A stretch of 64,000 nt of DNA. Origin: Bigelowiella natans CCMP2755 (lineage: Eukaryota; Cercozoa; Chlorarachniophyceae). Both the position numbers and the translations under genes were made by a program. The notes below the pieces were generated by a model. The model was not told the origin of the DNA. It saw nothing but the letters and a program-made list of their open reading frames with translations, and ran no database searches. Below are positions 13,615 through 26,935 of the stretch, in pieces. Location: positions 1-64,000 of the forward strand of contig ADNK01000772.1 in NCBI GenBank assembly GCA_000320545.1, written 5' to 3'. Each line of letters begins with the position of its first letter. Position 1 is the first letter of the stretch.

Positions 13615-14188
13615 GGGAAGGATTATTGTTCTCCACACCCTCCATACTGCTACTACTACTAAAGGAAGAAATAGTGATCTCCCTGCTGCTGCTGAGTTGC
13701 TCCTCCTACTGCTGCTTCCAGGTACATTTGGATGCGTATGGAAAGGGCGCTCAGCCGCCTCTATAGGGATCCTTCGCTCTCTGCCCCCCTCTCCTTCAGT
13801 CAGTCGGTGAGTTGTTAGCACTACTACCACTACTACTGCTACTATAAGGTTGTAATACTAGTACGACTACGACAATAACAATAACTATCCTCGTAGAGGC
13901 TGTAATTCTTCCCTGCTCGTGCGAATTAGTAGTAGTGTGCTGCCATCACAACGATCGCCTCGCCTGACTGATTTTTTGCCTCTCCAGATAGGAGAAGAAG
14001 AAGGGGAGGAAGGAAGGAGGAGAGATACCAGGGAATATCGTGAAAATGATCATGATGATGATGATGATGGAGGTGAAGAGATGAAAGGCAGTGCTACGGC
14101 CATAAGCACCAGCAGCAGCAAGCAGCAGGAGAAAGTTTGTTGGGACTATTTAAAGGTAATCGTTCACTAGATTCTCTTTCTCTCTCTA

Positions 14189-14234
<46 letters not shown>

Positions 14235-14928
14235 ATAATAGTAGTGATGACAACAACAACAACTATGATAATAATCACGCTAGCAATAAAACGTGTGCTG
14301 TCCAGATAAGAATAGAATAATGATAATAGTAGCAAATCACGAGAATCACCTCATTATCCTGATCCTCATCATAATCTCTCAGTACTACCCTCTGGCCTTG
14401 GTGTGCGCGATGTTGTTCGCATCAATCAATAGAGTGTATCAATGCTTCGGTCGGTGGTCACCAACTCAGTACAAACAAACAACATGCTCACCATTGACAA
14501 CATCATCACCGTCGTCATCGTCTCCCTCCGCCTCAGCATCGTAAATTATAACATCGTATCTATCGAAATCTGCGCCATTTACCTGTCCACAGGTGAGCCG
14601 CTCTTTATACTGAGCGCTTTGCAAGTAGCCACGGAGTCTCTCCAAGGCGCCTTCGATTGCATACCGTACTACTAATCCTAGCAGCATTATGTTGATCGAG
14701 AACGTAGTAGCAAATATAGAGACTAATCGTCGACAGCGTCAGTCCAAATTAGAAATTCTTACAAAACATCAAGCCAATTTGATACCACAATTTAGATTCT
14801 TCCTGACTCCCGACGTCAGACGAAAGATGTACAGGTGGTGTCTTTTCTCCCCCCCCCCCCCCCCCCCTCCTCCTCCCCTTGTCGTCGTTTTTTGCAGTCG
14901 TCACGTTTCTCCGACGAGGGGGAAGTAA
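11301..14928 (+). CDS. Seven-transmembrane receptor, cAMP-receptor-like (family E / GPR157-like)
   Basis: Predicted plasma-membrane G-protein-coupled receptor. Exons join in phase. About 11301-11479: extracellular part plus TM1 (ALLSALCCLLILFFSVRF). 11575-11637: TM2 (KLIILIAANDLGQA). 12094-12136: FGCQLQAYTQ with the TM3 cysteine. 12287-12344: TM3 (YFGLTSMLWSCSTAFTMHM). 12419-12461 and 12726-12760: loop 2 and TM4. 12941-12998: TM4 end (IVPAVISTLPFSTGSYGNT). 13220-13280: GAWCWV, extracellular loop 2. 13489-13527: TM5 (FYIWIWVGTAYC). 13722-13806 and 13988-14155: long charged third loop. 14383-14449: TM6 (YYPLALVCAMLFASINRV). 14593 onward: TM7 (LQVATESLQGAFDC). The WCW and YPLA...INR...LQG pattern is typical of class E and GPR157-like receptors. 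Translation either stops at 14673-14675 or, if a 19-nt intron (14666-14684) is removed, runs on into a basic tail ending at 14926-14928. The signal or first exon is not found. Confidence 0.9.
11904..11955. repeat. (GA)n microsatellite
   Basis: Over 50 bp of GA inside the intron between TM2 and TM3 exons of the receptor; a further (GA)n lies at 13576-13611 and (TC)n at 14189-14231 in the same gene. Confidence 0.95.
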
Positions 14929-15062
14929 TAGTCCTTCCATTGTTATCATCCCTTCTGACTACAAATATGGTGTTGTATTTTCCACTGCTGTCCCACCAGC
15001 TGTGTAATTGGGTGCACGGACTTGGAGCAAGAAGAGCAGGAAAGAGAGACCGAAAGTTCTAG

Positions 15063-16400
15063 TTTTACCAATTACATCGATCATTCGAGTAGTGATAATT
15101 CGAAGTCTAATATGGTCCATGTACTTTAAATCACGAATGCTTCGACCGTACCAAATGCTTCATGTGATAAGGACGCATTGATATGTGCAAAATGACTGAA
15201 TAGCGGCTCACCCACTAGCTGGGATGAACACTATACTCTATAGCCTCTTACTAGTCTTATGCACTACGAACGCATATGATTGACATCTTGAATTAATATC
15301 GCAGCAAAAAATGATTATTCCGTGTTTGTATTTTATAGCATGCATTGATCAAATTGCGACAAAATGTAACAATGACAACAACAGAGCAACGCACATGAAT
15401 AAGAGTCTCGGCTTCACTCCCCTGTTGTCCCGGATCACTAGAGACAGGTTCAAGCTGTCTAGTGTTGCTACATCGTGGATACGCTGCATCATGGGTGTTG
15501 CGGCAACATTGGCAACTTCAAACTTTCAAGAGGATTGTGCACTGCAGACGCGCAGCGTGCAACGCCATCGAAGATGTGGATCATTCGGTTTCTTGCCCAT
15601 TGCACACCACACATCAACGCCGCTTGAGGAATCAGCTCACTGCCATGGTGATGCGCGACGACGAAACGAAAAGATCGACTTGCGATGGGAGGAAATACGC
15701 ACTGCTGTGCTGTGCGAAATGCGCGACATTCAAGACCGAAACAACATGCATTTGATTGCATGAAACACATCATAGCGGAGACCAACAGATTCAACATTAG
15801 CGCTGTAGCCGCTGCATTGCACAGCTACATGAAGATGACCATTGATCAAATTTGATTTGATTTGCATGTTACATCGGCTATCCCTTTTACAACATGCCAG
15901 GGTAACATTGCATCACGCGTGCATAGATAAACATATGAGACGGATGTAATGAAGAATTAAATTTAGATAAACATATAGTCAGTCTTGCTGGACGAATAGC
16001 TTCACAAATGAAGAGTCTTATTGGCTTCACTAATTTAAGGTATTGTGGCCGCCAAAAAAAGCGCGAGCTAGCTAGCGGGGTAGCAGCGTTGAGCTATCTT
16101 GTGCATTTTAAAGACAGGTGCTGCGCTGCTAGAATCTACGTTGTAACTTTTTTCCATTTGATTAAGGTTAATGTATAAGTCGTTCTTACGCATGTCATGC
16201 GCTCGTCTGCTGGCTGGATCAAATTATGGTGCTTCGTCATGTAGCACTGCTGCTCCGCCTATATTCATCATGCACCACGAAGGATGGCAGGTATGAACGT
16301 ATTGGGCATCCAACGAGCGCGCTCATAAGCTACATCATGTTATGTAAAGCACAAGTGAACTGCAAGTTGGTGCTTTTCCAATAAATTACCAGAAATTCTC
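15063..16400. other. Gene-free, microsatellite-poor block with dispersed repeat
   Basis: No exon pattern on either strand is convincing. Overlapping frames at 15311-15797 lack motifs. Composition differs from the neighbours: almost no microsatellites, words such as TGCATGCA and GCTAGCTAGC (about 16062-16078), and a segment (15786-15865) that also occurs near 35480. I read it as old repeat-derived DNA. Confidence 0.5.
15786..15865 (+). repeat. Dispersed repeat, copy 1
   Basis: About 80 bp that align with 35480-35570 on the same strand with a few substitutions and short indels. Both share the core GCGCTGTAGCCGCTGCATTG, then GCTACATGA and a TTTGATTTGATT-like end. The neighbouring bases are not obviously alike. 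Confidence 0.75.
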
Positions 16401-16942
16401 TCAGCGCTGCTTACCACCATCGTTTGGAAGAGGGTGGAATTCCTCACCGCATTCGCCTAAGAGAGGGAGCAAGCTAGAGCTGCGAGACAAGATCTTGCCA
16501 ATCGCCAGCATGTCAGCCTCATCAAGGGAAAATCCAAGCAGTTGTTCGTGAAACCGCCTTTTCTCTTGAACCGCCTCCTCTGTAGTCCTCACCCATTTGC
16601 GCTCCGATACGATCTGGCAGGAAGAAAGAATAGGGGAGACGAGAACATCATGCGAATTGTTGAGCTGTAAGAACCCGCAGACATCATCATCATCATCATC
16701 ATCATGAAACACGAACAGCTGATAACTACCATACTGTAACGGCTGTGCTATACTACGTCTGGCTTATGATGACGGACCTCAACGTGCCGGTTTTCCCCAG
16801 GCTTATAGTGCTGTTTGTGCTTGTGCATGTTGATGAGCTTTGGTCTATTAAACTCATCAGAGCTCTCATGAACGGGGTCCTTGGGCGTCCCCAGCACCGG
16901 GTCGTCACGGTAGTCTGTCTCATCCGAACCGCTGCCTGTGTG

Positions 16943-16981
<39 letters not shown>

Positions 16982-17026
16982 GTCATCTTTAGCCTTATTA
17001 TGTCAATGGGGTGGCTGGTAGTAGGG

Positions 17027-17057
<31 letters not shown>

Positions 17058-17361
17058 GTGATAAAGGGGAATGGCAGCCATAAGGTAGTGATCGAGGATG
17101 CCAGGCAAGCAGTAGCACATACTTCCGTCCATGCCTCCCATCCGGCCTTGCAGCTTAAGTTCTTTGACACGGGCGAGGACATCAAGCGCCGTCTGCGATG
17201 CATTCTTGACCTTTGTCGTAGGATGTTTCACGCGTGTGTCGATGCCGGGGACGCCCAGCCCCAGTCGGAAGAAGTGTCGATGTATTGCCTCGTTATCGTC
17301 AATGACACCTTTCCGGAGAAAGAAGTTGGAATTTAAAATTAAACACACACACACACACACT

Positions 17362-17407
<46 letters not shown>

Positions 17408-17409
17408 AG

Positions 17410-17444
<35 letters not shown>

Positions 17445-17491
17445 TGGGTCCATGACAAAGATATAAAAATATCAACCTGCCATCAGCTACG

Positions 17492-17526
<35 letters not shown>

Positions 17527-18289
17527 ATTAGTTTGCACTATTACCAGATACGGCCGGCTGTTGCATGACCCAGCGCATTGCTACCATAGAAATGCTGACT
17601 CTATGCTTATTTCCTATCATTCTTAGCGTGGAGAGCAGCTCCTGGAAAAGCTCCCAGGTCCCCCATTGCTCTATCACCTCGTGGTACTTTCCTAGAGAGA
17701 CAGCGTCAGGGTCGGTTCTAGTGCTACCCGGTTTATCGCGGTGAAGAAAGTGATCCGAAAGCAACCCGCCCGCGAGACACCCGTAGGCCTGAGAATGTCG
17801 TTAGTAACGTCATTTGATGACGAGTATGTGGTGAACCAGAAATCCTTTTTGCTAGTCTCAGCCCCTATCCCCCCCCCCCCTGACATTACAATCAACCCAA
17901 AGTTACAGGCACCTGGATCGTTAGGCCGTGTTTGAGGCAATAGGCTGTCATCTTGCCCCCTGCCCGTGTGTCTAGTAAGGAATACTGCACTGTGACTGAC
18001 TTGACGGTGGTAGAAGCAACCCTGCTGCCCTTGTCCTTGTTCTTCTTCTTGCTCAGGACGAGCGAATCCATTACGCGCTTCACTTCCGCCGGCGGGAAGT
18101 TGGCGAGGGATATGTGATTCGAGATGCGCAATCGCGAGAGTTGTCGTATCAAATCGATGTGCCTACGTGTGGAGGACATGTCACCGTGTTGCTCGAAGGA
18201 TGGTATTTAGACCACGACGACGGCGGCGGCGATGATACTATGGTGGTGGTGTTCATGGTGATAGTCATGTAGTAAGGTTTTTACTTAGA

Positions 18290-18328
<39 letters not shown>

Positions 18329-19190
18329 GAAATGGTTGCACGCCGATGATAATGTTCATCGTCCCTCACCGCGAGTCCAAGAAGTCTAGCCAATGAAATC
18401 GAAGCACTCCGATCCGCTTAAGATTCAGGGCCGCCATGCGCTCGTTAAAGCTTTCCGTTATCGCCGCTATATCCAGATCGAAGGGAATATAAAGGAAAGT
18501 GGAAAGACAGGGCATGGTCAATTGCTCGAGCTGAGCGGCCTCCGCCCCTCGCAGCATGGAAGGATCAATAGGCAGGGCAACATATCTGTGAGAGGGGGGG
18601 GGGGGGGAGTAAAGAAAGGTGGAGGGTATTATTGGGAGAAACATGAAGGTTATAGAACGACTGCTGTATGCCTGCTGCTGCATCATCAAAATAATCGGAT
18701 ACAACAACAACAATAACAGCAACAAAGCTTGTGTATGCTGTTACAACAGTGGGTGATAGATTCTCACGAGAGTTTGTGTAAAGGGGGTGGGTTTGGGCCA
18801 GCTCCAGGGAGGATCTAGGAGTAGTATGAGGACGAAATTAGGAACAAGTCCCAAAAACTATAGATGATTTCGAACAAGTATAGAAAGTGATGAAAGCATT
18901 CATCACGCTGCCATCACTCTTATCCTCCTCCTCCTCCACCTCCTCCTCTCTTTATCCTCATCATAATCATCATCGTAATCATCATGGGTGAGCAAGTTAT
19001 TTGCAGTGTCTTATCATTCGTCAGATGACCGGGATGGGCGTTGCAGTGTGAAGCATGAGCCTGATCTTGGACATCTCATTTGGCCAATATCCCGTGCCTG
19101 GAACATCAAATTTCCACAGGCCCGTATGGAAGCTCGACTTGCCGCGAATCAATCTCAAAACCTTCTCCCCTTCGCTACGACTCATCCTCT
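16401..19190 (-). CDS. Aldo/keto reductase family protein
   Basis: Predicted NAD(P)H-dependent oxidoreductase of the TIM-barrel aldo/keto reductase superfamily. Minus-strand exons in order: about 19190-19030 (HTGLWKFDVPGTGYWPNEM, probable N-terminal strand), about 18510-18380 (NLKRIGVLRFHWLDF, the RIDLLQFHW-like strand), 18179-17900 (RISNHISLANFPPAEVKRV, then VQYSLLDTRAGGKM and YCLKHGL), 17764-17540 (YHEVIEQWGTWELFQELL, then HRVSISMVAMRWVMQQPAV) and 16712-16401 (LLGFSLDEADMLAI, then LLPLLGECGEEF and the stop). These are the family's signature segments in the right order. Between the QQPAV exon and the FSLDEAD exon lie two long open exons (17330-17100 and 16943-16745) that do not look like the family. 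An ATG with a hydrophobic N-terminus at 20301 (ARLCVVALTLFGIF) may be the true first exon, giving a secreted or organelle-targeted protein, but the link is unproven. Confidence 0.82.
16932..17060. repeat. (ATC)n and (GAT)n pair
   Basis: (ATC)n at about 16949-16980 and (GAT)n at 17030-17057, complementary to each other, flanking 50 bp. Together they could fold into a hairpin. Confidence 0.85.
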
Positions 19191-19989
19191 CTGATGATGG
19201 AGATAATGTAAAATTGAGAAGGGAGTTGAAGGAAGGATTGGATTTGTTGAATTTCTTTCAATCCCAACCTTCACTAACGATGACCCTTCCCCCCCCCTCC
19301 AGAAACCAACCACTACGCACCGTAAGAATTGCCAGGATCCTCGATTTCGTATGGTGGGGGTGGTTCCTGATTGAGAAGATGCAGCGATATATCATTATCA
19401 TCATCATCATCATCATCATCATCATTGTTGTTGTTGTTGTTGTTGTCTCCAAGTGAGCAGCTGATATATATTGCTGTACACGATCACATCCCATCATCAT
19501 CATCATCACTGAACATTCCATACAAACATTAGCCATTCGCTTGAACATGTAGATAAGAGGGGATGAGTTAACAGGGCACAACTACTCACACAATCATTGC
19601 CACCACCTGCTGTTTGGTCCCCAAATTTCCTTCTCCTCCCCCCTCACCGTCGACGCCGGATACGGACATGTCATCGTCGTCTGCACAGACCGACATGGAA
19701 GATGCATGTGTTGTTTGCGCGAAAGAATGCGACTCGTGCGACTTCGATGCCCGCACCATTTCTTGCATCAACTGATAAGATTAGAAAGTACAGACGAGCA
19801 GCAGTTCGTTGAGAACGCCCTTCGTCATCGCCGCGATCGAGTCTTTCTATCAAGTTTCATCATCGTGCTGTATTCATGATTAACACTGCAACGAACTATA
19901 ACATGCTCATGCCGCCTGTCGATCGACGCATTATGCGTATCCATACATAACACACACACACACAAAGATATCGCTGTATTTTGTTACCT

Positions 19990-20301
19990 CCGAGAGCTCT
20001 TCCCTGTCAGGTAATTCCATTGCCTTCGCAGATCGACATCCAACCAACGCCATTAGCCCCCATGTACAGGCTCCTACGTGCACAAAACCCACCCACGACC
20101 TTCAGGAACTTCGTTCTCTCGTATTTCGATGGGTAACAAGGTTCTAGTGATGAGAATGGTGATACCGACGGCGATCTTCATCGGCGACGGCAGGGGCGCT
20201 GCGAGAAGCGCATTCATTTCACTGTTGTCCCTCGAGCTGCTGTAGTTAATCGTGAAAATTCCGAAGAGAGTTAAGGCCACCACGCAGAGGCGAGCGGCCA
20301 T
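19990..20301 (-). CDS. Possible first exon with signal-like N-terminus
   Basis: ATG at 20301 followed by a hydrophobic stretch (CVVALTLFGIFTI), then a hydrophilic stretch; a GT donor lies after about 45 codons. It sits upstream of the aldo/keto reductase on the same strand. An exon at about 19771-19610 (LMQEMVRASKSHESHSF, acidic DDDD run) could link the two. It could equally be an independent small gene. Confidence 0.35.
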
Positions 20302-20885
20302 GCAACGTCGCCTTCCCCTTCGGCGCAGGTCTAGATAGGCAAAGAGTTATCATGCTCTCGTGTTGTTCAAGTTGGAAATAATAATTATATTAACAGGCGT
20401 GAGAACAGACAGACAGCAACATGGTCTAAGCTTACCATGACAAACTAAGGGCCGCAGCTCCATGCGACAGGAGGCACTTTCGCTAATGTGTAGTAGTGCA
20501 GGAGCAAAATATGATCGGCATCGAGAAGGACAACTGAATTCCAGGGGGGGGAGACGGCAGGGCCCTGTAAGTTATTTAATGCACTCGTGGGAACAATCCT
20601 GAAGCCCCTCAGCAAGCAGCAGGTTCTAATGTAGATATAATTCTATGCGGAAAACATCCTATAATTGCACGTGCAATAAGTCAACCCTAAATGAAACAGC
20701 GGAATAATCAATCAAAATGCTCGATCTGTGAATCAACCGACTCCGTTCGCCCACCCCGGAAACTTCGGAACGAAGACCAGCATCGCCGAGAGCTTTATCA
20801 TTATGGTGCGCGACTTGAAAGAATAAATCAATCTTCGCAATATCTCCATCCATTTCTGTAATAATCGAAATCCAATTGGCTTCCG

Positions 20886-21585
20886 ATGATCTTAAATTCC
20901 GAAATCGGCAACCATCGCACGCCGCCGGGAACAGGCCTGTCTACCCGGGCGGTGATGAATCACCCTCGACCATGCTGGAGGTCATGGCCGCCTCTCTTAG
21001 TGTCCCTAGCGTTGATCTTATACAGTAGCTTCACGTTTGAGGGGCAGAGAGGGAGGAGGGGGGCCGGAAGCTGGCTTGGACAAGATTTCGGAAGAAAGCC
21101 GTATTATTGCAACGCGAACAGAGCCTACAAATCACCGTTTGGCATGGTAGTTTATACGCAAAATTACGACCTCTTCCCTTCCTTTTCTTCCTCTCTTCTT
21201 CACCACCACCACCTCCTCCTCCTCCTCCTCCTCCTCCTCCTCCTCCTCCTCCTCCTCCTCCTCTTCCCGACATCATACTACCTTATCATTCAAGGCCTTC
21301 CACTCTGAAGGCAGTGCTACGAAGCGCAAGATTTCGTCTCATTATCGATTATGAAGTTGTGAAGGAGGATATTACGCCGTGTACATGTATAGCTATGGCT
21401 CATAAGTGTCTGGTTTTAAACTAAAGGTGGCAAACGGGCGATCTATCAGGCCGAAGGCTTTCAGTCTACTTCGCCATCATGAATCACGTCGCATGGTCAT
21501 CAGAGCTATGGAAAACGAAGAGGATATATTCAGGAAGTTGGCCGAGCAAGGGTTTTTCCACCCCCATTTCCATTACAACGTGTAA
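20886..21585 (+). CDS. Putative small single-pass membrane protein
   Basis: No family recognised. ATG at 20886 opens a 100-codon frame with a hydrophobic segment near residues 35-52 (PPLLVSLALILYSSFTF), followed by a basic stretch and an aromatic-rich part (YKSPFGMVVYTQNYDLF). The frame then runs into a long (CTC)n tract that is probably an intron. A candidate terminal exon ends at 21583-21585 and encodes SIRPKAFSLLRHHESRRM then EEDIFRKLAEQGFF. Joining of the parts is inferred only from strand and spacing. Confidence 0.4.
21212..21263. repeat. (CTC)n microsatellite
   Basis: About 17 CTC units; translated frames here give poly-P or poly-L only. Confidence 0.95.
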
Positions 21586-22150
21586 CACAGTAAATTATTA
21601 TTAGTTTTGATTTCGTAGATTTCAACATCGATCCTCATGAGTATGTACGCCTCCATGTCTCCCCCTATACCCCCCCGCCTAATATATTTTCTTCTCTTGT
21701 TGTTCTTCTCCTTTTCATCGCTAGAGTCTCACCGGATATATTTAAGGAGGTACGCCTTGTGTATGGAGGATGTAAAGATCCAATCGATTTGCGTAAACGA
21801 GGCACAGCAGCCATTATCACCCGTTCTCCTCCCTTGTCATGCACCATTCAACCCCCCCCCCCCCCCCACTCCATCATCATCATCATCATCATCGCCCGCG
21901 ACCAATCAGGAACTCGACAGGCAACTAAACCGTAGTAATCCAGAAGTGAAACGAGTAATTCTAGTTCTTGTTGTAGTTGTTGCAGTAGTGGTAGTAGTAT
22001 TAGTATTAGTGTTTGTAGTAAAAGTAGCCGCAAATCTTTTTTGTCTACTAATTGGCATACACGCTGTAACGTAATAACGTCATGTCCAGACAACAAACAC
22101 ACATAGACACAGAGCCATTTCCATCATCCCCACCCTCACTGATCAGGCTT

Positions 22151-23764
22151 TCGAGGAGATGGAACGACAAAATAATAAACGAGCAAAGGAGAGGTGGGAG
22201 GACTTCGAGATGAATCCGGTAGTAGTGGTGGTAGTAGAATTCGTAGTAGCAGTATCAGCAGCAGCAGCAGCAGCAGTATCATAACCAGCAGCACGCATCG
22301 GTAGTGCATTCGAGGGGGAGAGATAGATGGAGGATAGGGTAAGGAAAAAAGTGAATAGTAAAAACACGAGACGAGAAGAGCTTTTTTACGATGATTATGC
22401 ACTTATACCATGGCAGGACGACGATGTTGCTATGACGCACATGAAAACTCTACGGAAATTCGGCTCACGATCGACCTTTACACCAAGCAATCACGTCAAC
22501 TCACAGAGCGAAGGTGAAGCTATTACCACCACCACCACCAGCAGCAGCAGCGGCGGCGGCAGCGGCGGTGGCTATATGATGACGGGGGGGGCGTAATCGC
22601 ATTAATGTCCGTTGATGAAAAAGTCATACACGGTGTATTGTGACGTAGGATGATGATGATGAGGATGATGATGATGATGATAGTGATAGTGATAGTGATG
22701 ACGATCATTCTTCTTCTTATTATTATACATTGCACGTACGATATAGGTAAGGAGCTTAGGGTCGGTGACCGCATGCTTTGCCATGTAGACGGTCGGTGGC
22801 TCGATGTTGAAATCATCAACATTGCCACCACGAAGTGCGCAGTTAGGTGGATCGAGGAGTCTGAGAAAGAGGTATTATTCATGATCCATCGTCGATGATT
22901 CGAAGCCTTCTTCCTCTCAACGGTGTATTATCTAGCACAAAAAGATAGAGGAAGCAGGAGCGGTATTATCCACGAACAAACGACCACACTTTTGCCACAA
23001 CAGGATATCCAACCTCTCCTCCCCCTCCTCCCCCTCTACTGCTACTTACTGCTATGAATCACAGGGCTGCGACGTGGTGTCAACGGTCCTGCTGCAACAC
23101 CTGCACCGACAAGAAGAAAGAGGAGGAGGAGGAGGAGGCGGCAGCACGGGGAATGAAGAAGAACCCCGTGATAAACATCACCAGCAGCAGCAGCAACAAC
23201 AACAGCAAGAGGAAGGACCAACAGCCAAGTGGACCGAACTACCGGAAGAACTTTTGAGGTTTTTGAGTTTGAAGAGAGGAATCAGGCTACCGACTAATAT
23301 TCAGGTGATGATGATGAGGAGGATGATGGTGGTGGTGGTGATGATGATGATGATAAGAGCATGCATGATCGTGTGCTTTAGTTGTTTGACAGTAATAAGC
23401 ATTCACGTATTATAATCTCATCATCATCATCATCATTATCATCATTAAAACGAGTGCCAACCGCCCCGTTCTCTCCTCATCTATTATTCTTCTTCTTCTT
23501 GTTGTTGTTGGTAGGATCTTTCATATGGACGGATAAGAGCCGGAGAGAACGTGATATGCGTGGATCAGGTAGCAAGGGATTTAGTATTGGGGAGAAGTGT
23601 GAGGAAGGGAACAGATTGAAAGAAAGTCAGCAAGAATAACTGCAAAAGGAGATGATGATAATGACAATGATGATGATGATGATGATAACGATAATGATGA
23701 TGATGATAAAATTTGGTTCTCTCTTCCTCACCACTCGACCTCATCTTCAAAACACACATAAACA

Positions 23765-23819
<55 letters not shown>

Positions 23820-23958
23820 GCATCATAATATATGGGTTGGTTGGTTGGTTGCTTTATTAGAGTGGCAGCGGGAAGACACTTGCCTACATGCTTCCTTTGA
23901 TCGCACGCCTCAGGGAGGACCGCGTGAGGAATAAGGGTACTGCTACTACTACTAGTAG

Positions 23959-23992
<34 letters not shown>

Positions 23993-24245
23993 AAGACAAC
24001 CATCATAACAACGGTAGCCATTCATTCGCAGGCAGCACACTGATGCATACCTGTCTTTTGTGTGGCTATTCACAATTATCCCTGTACATAATAATAATAA
24101 TAATAATCATCATCATCATCATCATCGTGTAGGTGCCATCGGTGGACCCCGTATGCTCATCATTGCACCAACCGTCGAGCTCGCTCAGCAAATTGTTCGT
24201 GTAAGTAAACAACAAGTACACGTCTTAGCACACACACACACACAC

Positions 24246-24285
<40 letters not shown>

Positions 24286-24445
24286 CATGCACAGTGCGGT
24301 ATTGCTATGGGTAGTTATTTATTAGTGACGAAGGCCAACACAACATGCTACTGCTGCTGCTGCTGCTGCTACTCAGGTGTGCCAAGAGTTATATGATGCA
24401 GGATCTGGCCTGGCTGTTCGCGAAGCTACGAATGTGGTAATATAA

Positions 24446-24487
<42 letters not shown>

Positions 24488-25311
24488 TTCTCTAAATAAA
24501 ATAACAACAGCAAGCCGTCACCGATAAGTATAGACTCACCCCACCACCCAATCAATCAGCTAATCAAATCCTTCAAATCGCACGCTGGCGCTCACAACCA
24601 CACGGACGCGACGTGTTCTTCTTCTTCTTCTTCTTCCTCTTCCTCTTCCTCTTCGTGTTGTTGTTGTTCCTGTTTCTGCTACACGTAGGAAGGGATCAGG
24701 AAGAAGGAATTGGCCGATGAAGTATCTTCTCCAGACGCAGATGTTGATATCTTCGTGGCGACTCCGAGATGTGTGCCAGCACTGCAGGTGGGTGATGATG
24801 ATGATGATGATGATGATGATGACATTTCATGCTGAATTTACTGATTGTATGGTTACTTCCTTCCATCGTAGCTACTACTACTACTACAACTACTACTACT
24901 ACTACTACTACTACTACTGTTACTGCTGTCAGTACTGCTGCTAGTAACATCTGGTGTTCGTGGCTGCTGCTGGTACTATGGTTGTTGTGCATCATCATGA
25001 ATAACATACATCTAGGATATGGGTCTTTTGCGTGATATCCGATGCGTGGTAAGAAGACGAAGAAGAAGAAGAAGAAGAAGAAGAAGATGAAGATTTATGT
25101 CACTAGTTGTTTTCGATTATTCGGTGTGAGTAGTGATAAGTGTCATTCTTTAGATAATTCAATACGGGGGTTAGTTATTTACGTGTCCACCACCACCACC
25201 ATTGGTGATGACGATGACGATGACGATGACGATGATGATAGTGCTGATGCAATCCCCCTCGTAGTAAGGAATGAGGGCGGGCTAGAGTCACTAATGCGTA
25301 TGCTGATTGCC

Positions 25312-25352
<41 letters not shown>

Positions 25353-25529
25353 CCCTTCTGTCTCTCCAAAACTGTGAAACACCGCCAAGTATTATATATT
25401 GAAGGAAATATGAACAAGAGATGGATGTTGCAGGTACTGGATGAAGCCGATCAGTTCTTCATCGATTTCGCAACGATGGTTGATTTTGACCTGGAGATGG
25501 AGTTCTTGGTAGTATCACCTAGAGTAGTG

Positions 25530-25560
<31 letters not shown>

Positions 25561-25927
25561 CTCCCACTACCTACTTGCAGCAGTAGCAGTAGTAGGTAGG
25601 AGCAGTAGATGTGCAATGAAAGGAATAAGAAGAAGAATAAGAAGAGGAAGGAGGAGGAGGCTCAGAAACCGCCTCCAGTGATAAACAAGCAGCGACGATG
25701 CTGCTTCATGTTGGAAAACTAGCTGATATCACCAACAGATTCGAGGACATCATGATTCATGATGCTGCTGCGCTTTATCTCTCACCCATCTACCTACCCT
25801 ACCCTCTACCTACCTACCTTCAGGCCAAGCTGGAGAGAGAGGCGGTGCAGCAGATCCACGTCACGGCAACAATTCCCAATGAGGTGATGATTAGATATGT
25901 CGATCGGAGTAATCGCGATGAGGACGA

Positions 25928-25961
<34 letters not shown>

Positions 25962-26354
25962 GCCATTGCTGTTCTCGCTCATTGCTCTTTCATGATGGCG
26001 CAGTCAAGCAGCAAAACAAATCTGCTGCTACTCCTACTATTATTATTATTACTACTACTACTACTACTACTGCTATTTAGGTGAGGAGAAGGATCGAGCT
26101 ATATGCACCAAATGCTACTCTTATACAGGGACCAGGTACTACGAAGTGAGGGGCACACACCACACACAACAACGCATTATTTCATTACACGTGTGCGTGT
26201 GTGTGGGGGGGGGGGGGGGGGAGGTGGAGGCGGGAAGGGGGGCATTATTCATCCGAGATGCACCGCACATGATGACCGCTGCTCACTTATTATTCGCAGA
26301 TCTCCATCGTCCACCATCCAACCTCGACGTTCGCATTGCCGACACATCTGGGTG

Positions 26355-26393
<39 letters not shown>

Positions 26394-26892
26394 CTTCTTC
26401 TTCTTCTTCCTATTTTATGTAGCAGTGCTAGTGTGTGAGCTTCCTTATCGTTGCTTTAGTCCGCATCATCCATCACTGTAATATTTTTGTATATATATAT
26501 ATATATATATATATAATATCCAACGTCCATGATCAGGGCCAATGGGTACCCTGTGGATGTGTACCGTGTACTGAGGAAGAACCCTTGTAAATGGACGATT
26601 TGCTTCATCGATGATGTAACATATAACAGGACTACTGTGTATCAAATGATATTCTTACATGTGCGTGTGGTGTGTGTGTGTGTGTGTTTGGGCGGTAGCA
26701 TGTACTGTATACACACACACACACACACTAATACATATCTTCTCAAATTTAGTTGGTCGTGGCAAACGACACCTACACACAGCTGCAAAATGCTTTGAAG
26801 GTACTGATAGCGCATCATCATCATCATCCCCCCTTAACCAACACTACCTCTCTGCTCGGTGCTCGGTTAGAAGAGGTAGGAATGGTGCGCGC

Positions 26893-26935
<43 letters not shown>

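Noticed and set aside
21031-21276. Frames encoding long Gly, Pro or Leu runs
   Set aside because: Translations of the (CTC)n tract. The same holds for the many poly-H, poly-S, poly-D, SLSLSL and RERERE frames throughout 0-31 kb and 55-64 kb.
24060-24300. Tandem repeats resembling a CRISPR-like or satellite array
   Set aside because: They are pure di- and trinucleotide microsatellites without spacers of regular length.
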